DNA of 12,464 bases from Candidatus Nitrosopumilus sp. (GTDB lineage Archaea > Thermoproteota > Nitrososphaeria > Nitrososphaerales > Nitrosopumilaceae), in contig DRGT01000014.1 in assembly GCA_011055585.1 (NCBI GenBank), positions 1 to 12,464 on the forward strand, written 5' to 3'. Below, piece after piece: positions 5,947 through 11,701 of the stretch. The first letter of the stretch is position 1. The number at the start of each line of letters is the position of its first letter. The notes under the pieces were generated by a model that saw only the letters and a program-made list of their open reading frames with translations, ran no database searches and was not told the DNA's origin. The position numbers were made by a program, and so were the translations under genes.

Positions 5947-6615
5947 TTATTTTATAATTTTTCTAACTTGTGTTGAACATTCTTCCATATCCTTGTAAGA
6001 GTCTATGGAATACCATTTCACATTTTTAAATTTTACAATATTCAGTTTTCCTTTTTTTGCATATTTTGGAAAAGTTGTATTTTCAATATTCCCTTTTGTA
6101 GGCAGATCTTTTATGATGTCTTTTGAAAGATGATAAATTCCTGCATTCATCCATAAATCCTTAATTTCTTTTTTTTCATTAAATCCATACACTTTATCTT
6201 TTTTTGTAACTAATACGCCAAACCTAGTTCGTAATTCAATTGCAGCAATGGAATTTATTTTTGATTTTAGTTTTTGAAGATCAATATTTGTAATAGTATC
6301 TCCATTGATTACAAAAAATGATTTATCTTTTATGAATTTTCCAGCTTTTTTTATTGCTCCTCCTGTTCCTAATGGGGATTTTTCAACAGAAAAAGTTATT
6401 GTAGTGCCAAGATTTTTACTTTTTAAAAAATTTTCAATCTGATCATATTTGTAACCTGTAGAAATTATAATGTCTCTAATTCCAAATCTTTTAAGATATT
6501 TTATTTGCCACTCTAATATTGGAACGTTGTTTAAAGGAACAAGAGATTTTGGAACATAATCCGTAATCGGTTTTAGTCTATTTCCTCTCCCACCTGACAA
6601 AATTATTGCTTTCAC
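5947..6615 (-). CDS. Sugar-phosphate nucleotidyltransferase
   Basis: This cytoplasmic NTP-transferase makes NDP-sugars from a sugar 1-phosphate and an NTP. The signature MKAIILSGGRGNRL with K23 in VPKSLVP is intact at the start, PLGTGGAI is at 81-88, and the metal-binding D106 is in INGD at 103-106. NAG (157-159) and WYSIDSYKDMEE (201-212) are also present. At 222 aa it is the short type, as in heptose-1-phosphate guanylyltransferase (HddC-like) or MurU-like enzymes, with no added left-handed beta-helix domain. The sugar and nucleotide cannot be read from sequence; surface glycan or glycoprotein synthesis is likely. The start is GTG 6615, which keeps the conserved N-terminus. It is monocistronic. 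Confidence 0.9.
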   Translation of the reverse strand: MKAIILSGGRGNRLKPITDYVPKSLVPLNNVPILEWQIKYLKRFGIRDIIISTGYKYDQIENFLKSKNLGTTITFSVEKSPLGTGGAIKKAGKFIKDKSFFVINGDTITNIDLQKLKSKINSIAAIELRTRFGVLVTKKDKVYGFNEKKEIKDLWMNAGIYHLSKDIIKDLPTKGNIENTTFPKYAKKGKLNIVKFKNVKWYSIDSYKDMEECSTQVRKIIK

Positions 6616-6639
6616 GTATTTTAGAAAATTTCATTCTCA

Positions 6640-6647
6640 TTAAAACT
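6640..6647 (-). promoter_or_regulatory. TATA-like box of the nucleotidyltransferase gene
   Basis: The minus strand reads GTTTTAATG or nearly so, about 28 bases before GTG 6615. A second AT-rich word TTTTAATTAAAG lies just upstream. It fits a short-leader or leaderless GTG mRNA. Confidence 0.35.
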
Positions 6648-6711
6648 TTAATTAAAAATGACTATTCGATAATTATATTGATATGACGATTAGGTTACAA
6701 TTTTTCACTTC

Positions 6712-6719
6712 AATATAAG
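6712..6719 (+). promoter_or_regulatory. TATA-like box of the hairpin RNA candidate
   Basis: AATATAAG is centred about 26 bases before 6742, the proposed 5' end of the hairpin element. There is no protein gene at a suitable distance on this strand. Confidence 0.35.
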
Positions 6720-6740
6720 ATTAAAAAGGATGAAAGCATC

Positions 6741-6786
6741 AACAAAATCTACACAAGTCTCCTCATGACTTGAATAGATCTTTTTC
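6741..6786 (+). ncRNA. Candidate small hairpin RNA with T-run
   Basis: ATCTA (6747-6751) pairs with TAGAT (6775-6779). After a 2x2 internal loop, CAAGTC (6754-6759) pairs with GACTTG (6767-6772) around a seven-base loop. That gives 11 perfect base pairs, followed by CTTTTTC at 6780-6786. A TATA-like box sits 26 bases before the element. No plus-strand gene lies immediately upstream that would need a terminator. It may be a small RNA, a terminator for unseen transcription or a DNA-binding dyad. Strand is only favoured by the T-run and TATA box. Confidence 0.35.
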
Positions 6787-6867
6787 ATTGGTTAATGTCT
6801 AACGATTTGTTTAATCTGAAGTTTTGACAAAAACTCATGACCACTTAAGCTGTTCTTACTAAATGTT

Positions 6868-6891
6868 ATTGTCATAAAATAATATGACAAT
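6868..6891. repeat. Perfect 9-bp inverted repeat, possible operator
   Basis: ATTGTCATA (6868-6876) and TATGACAAT (6883-6891) flank the six-base spacer AAATAA. It ends about 10 bases before the TATA-like box of the plus-strand 103-aa gene, a place where activators bind in archaea. TATGACGAT at 6682-6690 is a near-copy of one half-site. Confidence 0.5.
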
Positions 6892-6900
6892 TAGATTTTC

Positions 6901-6909
6901 TTAAATATT
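6901..6909 (+). promoter_or_regulatory. TATA-like box of the 103-aa gene
   Basis: TTAAATATT is centred about 20 bases before ATG 6925 and 26 bases before GTG 6931. It argues against the farther TTG 6916 as the start, since that codon would lie before the expected transcription start. Confidence 0.45.
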
Positions 6910-6924
6910 TTAAAGTTGTATAAT

Positions 6925-7236
6925 ATGCATGTGGTCAACAAATTGGAAAGTGCATATCTAAAAGGTAAAATGCAATTTGGTTTCGAAGAGACCATAACAA
7001 ATAACACGTCCAATGAAATCATACAAGATTTTAGAGATAGTTTAATTCTAAAAAATATGGAACAGGTTTTTGGATATGTTTCAGCACATGCCATAATATA
7101 CCATGTTTCAAAAACTGTTATGAAATCACGATCAGATATTTTGTCTAATTTTGAAACTTTCTCAAGAATTATTAAGCAAGTTTATGGTGAAGTTGAAGGA
7201 AAAAATTTCCTTGCCAAATTATCTACCACTAAATAA
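6925..7236 (+). CDS. Small helical protein, 103 aa, possibly archaeal output domain
   Basis: I chose ATG 6925 over the TTG at 6916, because the TATA-like box at 6901-6909 makes TTG 6916 too close to the promoter. GTG 6931 is another possible leaderless start. The protein is small, soluble and helical. The second half has a pattern of FGYVSAHAIIYHVSK, then a polar linker, then a FSRIIKQVYGE helix. This resembles in shape the short output domains found in thaumarchaeal regulators (NitrOD5-like), but I cannot confirm the family. No DNA-binding or membrane motif is obvious. It has an inverted repeat upstream, so it may be regulated by a dimeric transcription factor. Confidence 0.7.
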   Translation: MHVVNKLESAYLKGKMQFGFEETITNNTSNEIIQDFRDSLILKNMEQVFGYVSAHAIIYHVSKTVMKSRSDILSNFETFSRIIKQVYGEVEGKNFLAKLSTTK

Positions 7237-7399
7237 AAATAATTCAGCAAATTATATTTACACAATAATTAAGTAGAAAATATTTTCATGTATATGGAGA
7301 ATGTCAGATTTCTTGATAAGTTACAATAATTCAAAGTTTTTCTTAGATAATAAAAATACGTATTAACTAACATTATAATTATTGGGAATCATATTTTAT

Positions 7400-7858
7400 T
7401 TATAATTGTGACATGGGTGATGTTTTATCTGTAAGCCGACAGAAATCACTTTTCCTTTTACTGAATAATTGCTCATCATCATATGTTAAACCATACATTT
7501 TACAAATTTCAGGAGAAATATCTTCCAAAATCATGCATTCGTTAAGGAAATCCTTGAAAAATTTTCCCTGTTTTATTCCACCAACCATTACTTCACTTTG
7601 ATACAAAGTAATAGCAATCATGGCAACATTAATTTCAAATCGGGTAGGTTTAAAACGGTCTTTCAATACAATACTGACATTCTCTCTTGCAAGACAATTC
7701 ATAATGAAATGTCTGAATACTAATGTACTCTTCCTTTTTCTTATCCTGTTCTTTATACAAGATACAGCTAACCATGCTAATTCTTGAATTAACTTTGATT
7801 GAATTTTTTTAAATTTAGGCTGAGTATTGTTATGGGCATTTATTGTTAGTTGCGACAT
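7400..7858 (-). CDS. Hypothetical basic protein, 152 aa
   Basis: No family recognised. The protein is basic in its first third (residues 15-45: KFKKIQSK, IRKRKST), then mostly helical with short hydrophobic stretches (FIMNCLA, INVAMIAITLYQS). The C-terminus is polar (DEQLFSKRKSDFCRLTDK). Four cysteines are scattered and do not form a zinc motif. There is no membrane span long enough to be confident about. ATG 7858 has an ideal TATA-like box about 27 bases upstream, so a leaderless single-gene transcript is likely. A shorter opposite-strand ORF inside it is a shadow. The gene may be restricted to this lineage. Confidence 0.7.
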   Translation of the reverse strand: MSQLTINAHNNTQPKFKKIQSKLIQELAWLAVSCIKNRIRKRKSTLVFRHFIMNCLARENVSIVLKDRFKPTRFEINVAMIAITLYQSEVMVGGIKQGKFFKDFLNECMILEDISPEICKMYGLTYDDEQLFSKRKSDFCRLTDKTSPMSQL

Positions 7859-7880
7859 GCATATTTACACGCACATATTT

Positions 7881-7890
7881 TAATTTAAAA
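7881..7890 (-). promoter_or_regulatory. TATA box of the 152-aa basic protein gene
   Basis: The minus strand reads TTTTAAATTA, centred about 27 bases before ATG 7858: a good archaeal TATA box at leaderless spacing. Confidence 0.55.
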
Positions 7891-7979
7891 TTTGGTTTGT
7901 TCAAAAAAACAGCAAGGACTTCTTTTTTACATTATGTCATTAATATTTGATACGGACTGTTAACGAGAAAATTATTTTA

Positions 7980-8519
7980 TTACAAGTTTAGGTTAAAAAG
8001 ATCTATTGTCGCTACGCCAAAATAGTATCCTGCAGCTGTTAATGCTATGCTCCATGCACTAGAGCCAACAAATGTATAGATCAAAAATTTTATTGGCTTC
8101 ATATTTAGTATTCCTGCAGGAATTGATACAAGTTCCCTAATACCTGGGATTAGTCTTCCAAAAATTACTGATTTATCACCATATTTTTCAAACCATTTGT
8201 AAGATTTTTCAAGACTGGATTCCTTGATTTTTGCATATTTTACATAACGATAAAGCCCAATTCTTCCAATTTTTCGTGCAATCAAATAGATTACAAATGC
8301 CCCAACAGTCGCTCCAGAACCCCCAACAATTCCTACACCTAAAACATGCATGAAATGCATTTTATTTTGAAGAACAACGTAACCAGCTAATGGAAAAACT
8401 GCCTCACTTGGTATTGGTGGAAAAATAGTTTCAATAAATGCAGCAAGAAAAACCCCAGGATAAAGATTTGCTGAAACTAACGAAATAATCCAATCAATAA
8501 ATGACTCTATTTCACTCAA
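7980..8519 (-). CDS. DedA-family membrane protein (VTT/SNARE-associated domain)
   Basis: The 179-aa protein has the conserved DedA features: E30 and FPPIPSE at 33-39 in the first re-entrant region, and GRLIPGIREL followed by IPAG at about 121-136. Hydrophobic segments lie near 8-30, 40-51, 58-81 and 143-170. DedA proteins sit in the cytoplasmic membrane and are linked to lipid scrambling or undecaprenyl-phosphate handling and envelope homeostasis in bacteria; the archaeal role is less known. The only in-frame start is TTG 8519, because an in-frame TGA lies six codons upstream and no ATG follows nearby. TTG overlaps the end of the upstream miniprotein ORF by 8 bases, so translation is probably coupled. 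Confidence 0.9.
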   Translation of the reverse strand: MSEIESFIDWIISLVSANLYPGVFLAAFIETIFPPIPSEAVFPLAGYVVLQNKMHFMHVLGVGIVGGSGATVGAFVIYLIARKIGRIGLYRYVKYAKIKESSLEKSYKWFEKYGDKSVIFGRLIPGIRELVSIPAGILNMKPIKFLIYTFVGSSAWSIALTAAGYYFGVATIDLFNLNL

Positions 8520-8646
8520 GTGTCTTTTTTTCCGTCAGGTGGTAATGAAGCTCTGTATGGCAATCTTTGCAATAGTTTTCAAATTCAGTATGCTCACAAT
8601 CGTAAACTTTGATCACTTCTTTATCACATTTTAAACATGTCGGCAT
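8512..8646 (-). CDS. Zinc-ribbon miniprotein, 44 aa
   Basis: A short ORF from ATG 8646 to TGA 8514-8512. The pattern C4-x2-C7 ... C17 ... C26-x2-C29, with several histidines (19, 30, 34, 36), is that of a small zinc ribbon. It starts 8 bases after the stop of the small membrane-protein gene and overlaps the DedA start, so it is the middle gene of a three-gene unit. The coupling with the DedA TTG start gives it a possible translational role as well as a protein product. The function is unknown. Confidence 0.7.
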   Translation of the reverse strand: MPTCLKCDKEVIKVYDCEHTEFENYCKDCHTELHYHLTEKKTLE

Positions 8647-8654
8647 GATGATTT

Positions 8655-9035
8655 TCAGGATTTTTTTATCTTTATGGCTCCTAACGCGGTAATAAATGCA
8701 CCAATAACAACAAGTCCCCCACCTTCACCTGCACTTCTTGCCATGTTTACTGATTCGGCTATACTTGAAAGAAATATTGCTCCACCAATGATTATCAAAA
8801 TTCCAGTAACAATTATCATTATTCCTAAACCTTTTGATGGTTCTTTTCCAGATATGAAAAAAGCAGCAATTGATAAAATGATTGGAGGAGTTCCAAAACC
8901 AATTCCACGTGTCATTGCATCAAATGGTAAGAAACCTTCGCCTGCTCCTCCACCGCCCACTACAGCATCTGCACCATAAATTACTAACAAACCAATTGAA
9001 ATTCCTGTTATGATGATAGCTGCAGTTAATGCCAT
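8655..9035 (-). CDS. Small four-helix membrane protein, 126 aa
   Basis: Hydrophobic, Gly- and Ile-rich, with likely membrane segments near 4-21, 46-62, 69-90 and 104-121 and short polar loops. A GGGGAGEG loop at about 27-34 and a GEGGG loop before the last helix are unusual. The C-terminus ends in the basic KIKKS, which suggests it stays in the cytoplasm. No family is recognised. Its ATG has a TATA-like box about 26 bases upstream, and it is followed by the zinc miniprotein and DedA genes, so it probably heads a membrane-related operon. The opposite-strand Pro-rich ORF in it is a shadow. Confidence 0.75.
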   Translation of the reverse strand: MALTAAIIITGISIGLLVIYGADAVVGGGGAGEGFLPFDAMTRGIGFGTPPIILSIAAFFISGKEPSKGLGIMIIVTGILIIIGGAIFLSSIAESVNMARSAGEGGGLVVIGAFITALGAIKIKKS

Positions 9036-9057
9036 AAATCGCTTGCAATTTTTGTGA

Positions 9058-9065
9058 TTAATAAA
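9058..9065 (-). promoter_or_regulatory. TATA box of the membrane protein operon
   Basis: The minus strand reads TTTATTAA, centred 26-27 bases before ATG 9035, fitting a leaderless transcript. Confidence 0.5.
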
Positions 9066-9077
9066 CCTATTATGAAA

Positions 9078-10226
9078 TCAAAAATTTTCAGGTACGATCC
9101 TTATTTGATTTTTTAGATTGTTAATCCTTTCCAACAACTGAGGAATGCTTTGCGATTCAGTGCTAACCACATTAAAATGACCTAATTTTCTTTTTGGTTT
9201 TGATTCTTCTTTTCCATACATTTTCAAAAATACATTTTCTTCATCGATTTTCACTGGCATGTACTTTCCTTGAAATCCCCTTGGTCCTAGAATGTTGTAC
9301 ATTATTGTAGGGTGTAAAATAGTGGTGTCACCTAGTTCTAAACCTAGAATTGCTCGAAGATGTTGTTCAAATTGTGATGTTTTACTTGATTCAAGTGTAT
9401 GATGACCAGAATTATGAACTCTTGGTGCTATTTCATTAATTAGAATATCATCATTTTTTGTAACAAACATTTCAATTCCAAAAACTCCTGCTCCTTTTAG
9501 TACTTCCATAGTTTTTGTTGCTATTTGTTTTGCCTTTTCGGATATTGCAAAAGATACTCTTGCAGGTGCAATAGTCATTCTAAGAATATTTTCTTCATGA
9601 ATGTTTTCAACAATAGGATAGGCAGATATTTCGCCTCTAGTGTTTCTTGCAACTATAACTGAAACTTCCATTTTAAAATCAACAAATTTTTCTAAAAAAA
9701 TTGCTCTGTTTCCAATAAATTCAAAAGCTTTACTAATTTCAGATTCTGAATTTATTTTATAATTTCCTCTTCCATCATATGCATCTCTTCTTGCTTTAAG
9801 TAATGCCGGAAATCCAAAATTTTTTATTTTGTTTTGAAGATCAGATAATGATTCTATTTCAATAAATTCGGCGACTGGAATATTATTTTCAGATAGAAAT
9901 GATTTTTGAGTAAATTTATCTTGAATTATCTGTAGAGTGTGTGGAGACGGATTTATTTCGCATTGATTTTCAAGTTTTTTTAAAATAACAGTATTTCCAG
10001 ATTCTATTTCATAAGTTAGAATATCTGATTTAGTTGCAAGTTCTTGTATAGCATTTTCATCTTTAAAGTCTGCAACAATTTGTGTTGCCCCAACTTTTGC
10101 AGCAGGACAATTTTCTGTCGGGTCCAATACTATGACATCAGAAATATGCTCAGACATTTTTTTTGCAGCTTCTGTGAGCATCATGCCCAGTTGTCCGCCG
10201 CCAATTATTCCTAATATTTTAGCCAT
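9078..10226 (-). CDS. purK: N5-carboxyaminoimidazole ribonucleotide synthase
   Basis: PurK uses ATP and bicarbonate to carboxylate aminoimidazole ribonucleotide (AIR) in purine synthesis. The 382-aa chain is complete, close to the usual 350-390. It begins with the nucleotide-like fold GIIGGGQLGMM, followed by the PurK-typical DPTENCPAAKVG and LTYEIE (69-74). The ATP-grasp core has LLKARRDAYDGRGN (142-155) and MEVSVI, then INEIAPRVHNSGHHT (263-277) for metal and substrate. The C-terminal YGKEESKPKRKLGHFNVV is the conserved PurK end. The partner purE is not in this window. ATG 10226 has its own TATA-like box, and the gene sits in line with ilvA but is separated by 42 bases. Confidence 0.95.
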   Translation of the reverse strand: MAKILGIIGGGQLGMMLTEAAKKMSEHISDVIVLDPTENCPAAKVGATQIVADFKDENAIQELATKSDILTYEIESGNTVILKKLENQCEINPSPHTLQIIQDKFTQKSFLSENNIPVAEFIEIESLSDLQNKIKNFGFPALLKARRDAYDGRGNYKINSESEISKAFEFIGNRAIFLEKFVDFKMEVSVIVARNTRGEISAYPIVENIHEENILRMTIAPARVSFAISEKAKQIATKTMEVLKGAGVFGIEMFVTKNDDILINEIAPRVHNSGHHTLESSKTSQFEQHLRAILGLELGDTTILHPTIMYNILGPRGFQGKYMPVKIDEENVFLKMYGKEESKPKRKLGHFNVVSTESQSIPQLLERINNLKNQIRIVPENF

Positions 10227-10245
10227 GATTCCATCATAATTTTCG

Positions 10246-10254
10246 ATTAAAAAT
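10246..10254 (-). promoter_or_regulatory. TATA-like box of purK
   Basis: The minus strand reads ATTTTTAAT, about 24-25 bases before ATG 10226. It suggests that purK is transcribed separately from ilvA. Confidence 0.35.
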
Positions 10255-10268
10255 AGCTAATCCAAATT

Positions 10269-11477
10269 TTATGTCATTAATTTGAATTGAATTCCTTTCT
10301 CTTTTAGGCGTTCAATGAGTTTATCTGCACTTTCTTGACCTTCTGTTTCTAAGCTTAAAGTTACACCAGCTGAGCCTGCATTGATATCTAGACTCAATCT
10401 ATCATGAACTACCTCGACAATGTTTGCATTCGCATCAGTAATTTCATCAACAAGATCTTTTAATGCGCCAGGTCTATCTGGTAAAAGTACAAAGATTTTG
10501 AGTAATCTTCCCATTGCTGCTAGACCCTTATCTACAATTTGACCTAACAGATACATATCCACATTTCCTCCAGCCAGAATAGTTACAATCTTTTTTCCTG
10601 AAGGAGGTTTATTATCAAGAAGATAAGCAATGCCAACCGCGCCAGCTGGCTCGATAACAATTTTTGCTCTCTCCATTAAAAGAAACATTGCTTTGATTAT
10701 TTGAGAATCATCAACTAGTACAATATCGTCAATTAAATCCTTGATTATAGAAAATGTTAATTCTCCTGGTTTTTGTACAGAAATTCCATCAGCTATTGTT
10801 CTATTGCCTTCTGTTGATTTTAGTGAACCAGAGGAAAGTGATTCTTTCATAGCTGGAAATGCATTTGATTGAACTCCAATCACTTTGATTTTTGGATTCT
10901 TTGTTTTCACTGCAATCAAAACACCTGCAGCTAAACCACCGCCACCAATAGGTAGATAAATTTCATCAACGTCTGGAAGTTCATCTAAGATTTCTAATCC
11001 AATTACTCCTTGAGCTGCAATTATCTGTGGATCGTCAAATGCATGAATTATTTTTGCACCAGTTTTTTCTGAAATCTCTTTAGCTTTTGTCCATGATTCA
11101 TCATAAGTCATTCCATGAAGAATTATGTTTGCACCATAACCTCTAGTAGCAGCAATTTTTGCAGGGGATGCATGTTCGGGCATTACAATGGTGCAAGGAA
11201 TTTTTTCAAGTGATGATGCATATGCAACTCCTTGAGCATGATTACCTGCAGAGGCTGCAACAACTCCGTTTTTCTTTTCTTCAGCAGTTAATGATTTAAT
11301 TTTATAATAAGCACCCCTAATTTTGAAAGAACCTGTTTTTTGCTGAAATTCTGATTTCAGATAAATATCTGAGCCAATTAATTTACTAAGGAAATGAAAA
11401 TGCAATAGGGGTGTTTTCCTAATTTCTTCTCCTTGCATAGATTTAGCTTTCTCAATTTCTTCAAATGTTGGATTCAT
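10269..11477 (-). CDS. ilvA: Threonine ammonia-lyase with ACT domain
   Basis: This PLP enzyme converts threonine to 2-oxobutanoate and ammonia, the first step to isoleucine. The PLP lysine is K52 in TGSFKIRGA. The substrate loop ASAGNHAQG is at about 75-83, and the phosphate-binding GGGGLAAG is at 178-185. LAGGNVD (301-307) sits near the pyridine ring. Residues about 326-402 form an ACT domain (LLPDRPGALKDLVDEIT), which in related enzymes gives feedback control by isoleucine or valine. At 402 aa it matches the one-ACT-domain type. The TATA-like box at 11498-11510 is centred 27 bases before ATG 11477, so the mRNA is probably leaderless. The biosynthetic call over a catabolic role is inferred. 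Confidence 0.95.
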   Translation of the reverse strand: MNPTFEEIEKAKSMQGEEIRKTPLLHFHFLSKLIGSDIYLKSEFQQKTGSFKIRGAYYKIKSLTAEEKKNGVVAASAGNHAQGVAYASSLEKIPCTIVMPEHASPAKIAATRGYGANIILHGMTYDESWTKAKEISEKTGAKIIHAFDDPQIIAAQGVIGLEILDELPDVDEIYLPIGGGGLAAGVLIAVKTKNPKIKVIGVQSNAFPAMKESLSSGSLKSTEGNRTIADGISVQKPGELTFSIIKDLIDDIVLVDDSQIIKAMFLLMERAKIVIEPAGAVGIAYLLDNKPPSGKKIVTILAGGNVDMYLLGQIVDKGLAAMGRLLKIFVLLPDRPGALKDLVDEITDANANIVEVVHDRLSLDINAGSAGVTLSLETEGQESADKLIERLKEKGIQFKLMT

Positions 11478-11497
11478 GAAGTTTGTTCGTTTTTTTT

Positions 11498-11510
11498 CAG
11501 TATATTTGAA
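11498..11510 (-). promoter_or_regulatory. TATA box of ilvA
   Basis: The minus strand reads TTCAAATATACTG, with its centre 27 bases before ATG 11477. This is the clearest TATA box of the window for a protein gene and predicts a leaderless ilvA transcript. Confidence 0.6.
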
Positions 11511-11570
11511 TTATTACGGTTTATTGAATTCTAATTGATAGTGAAAATTAAGCAAGAACAGTCAAGAAAA

Positions 11571-11580
11571 GCCTAAATAC
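11571..11580 (+). promoter_or_regulatory. TATA/BRE of the small RNA candidate
   Basis: GCCTAAATAC, preceded by AAAA, looks like a BRE plus TATA box. Its centre is 26 bases before 11602-11603, the first base of the paired element. No protein start codon fits at this distance on the plus strand, so it is best read as an RNA-gene promoter divergent from ilvA. Confidence 0.5.
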
Positions 11581-11601
11581 TTGCATTTAATCGATCAAAA
11601 T

Positions 11602-11665
11602 AATCGAGGGATTGGCTCTCCCCTTAAGAGGACCTCGCCTCAGTTTGCTGGTCTCTCGATTTTAT
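11602..11665 (+). ncRNA. Candidate structured small RNA, about 60 nt
   Basis: The 5' arm 11602-11616 pairs with the 3' arm 11647-11661 over 15 consecutive positions, with four of them G-U or U-G. These wobbles would become A-C mismatches on the other strand, so the structure favours a plus-strand RNA. The inner 30 bases can form a second stem: GAGG (11628-11631) with CCTC (11638-11641). Bases 11605-11658 are about 59% GC, nearly twice the window average. A TATA box is well spaced upstream, and TTTTATTATTTT follows directly as a T-rich archaeal-type terminator. There is no tRNA TTC loop, so it is not a tRNA. No known family is recognised. Confidence 0.6.
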
Positions 11666-11671
11666 TATTTT
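11660..11671 (+). terminator. T-rich 3' end of the RNA candidate
   Basis: TTTTATTATTTT directly follows the 3' arm of the helix. Archaeal RNA polymerase often stops on such U-rich tracts. It could also serve part of the convergent transcript. Confidence 0.45.
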
Positions 11672-11701
11672 AAATTAGTTCTCCGATATAAACGATAATT
11701 T

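Larger units (their letters stand above)
6616..6924. other. Gene-free divergent spacer, 309 bp
   Basis: No ORF of credible size lies here. The spacer separates the divergent nucleotidyltransferase and the 103-aa gene. It holds the promoter of each, a TATA-like box followed by a strong hairpin with T-run (6712-6786), and a perfect 9-bp inverted repeat (6868-6891). Confidence 0.8.

Noticed and set aside
6730..6768. 12-aa ORF on the plus strand
   Set aside because: Too short, wrong distance from the TATA-like box and it runs into the hairpin arms.
6705..6788. 27-aa minus-strand ORF across the hairpin
   Set aside because: No promoter at the right distance and it covers the strong hairpin; conservation would be needed to accept it.
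6916..6924. TTG 6916 as the start of the 103-aa gene
   Set aside because: It lies within or immediately after the TATA-like box, so ATG 6925 or GTG 6931 is more likely.
6891..7094. 67-aa minus-strand ORF
   Set aside because: Antisense shadow of the 103-aa gene and its promoter.
7413..7601. 62-aa plus-strand ORF
   Set aside because: Antisense to the 152-aa basic protein gene, Ser/Leu-rich shadow composition.
8674..8979. 101-aa Pro/Ile-rich plus-strand ORF
   Set aside because: Antisense of Gly- and Ile-rich membrane-protein codons; its make-up is explained by that.
11602..11665. tRNA or box C/D or H/ACA guide RNA
   Set aside because: No T-loop sequence, no seven-base acceptor plus anticodon layout, no C/D boxes and no ACA tail.
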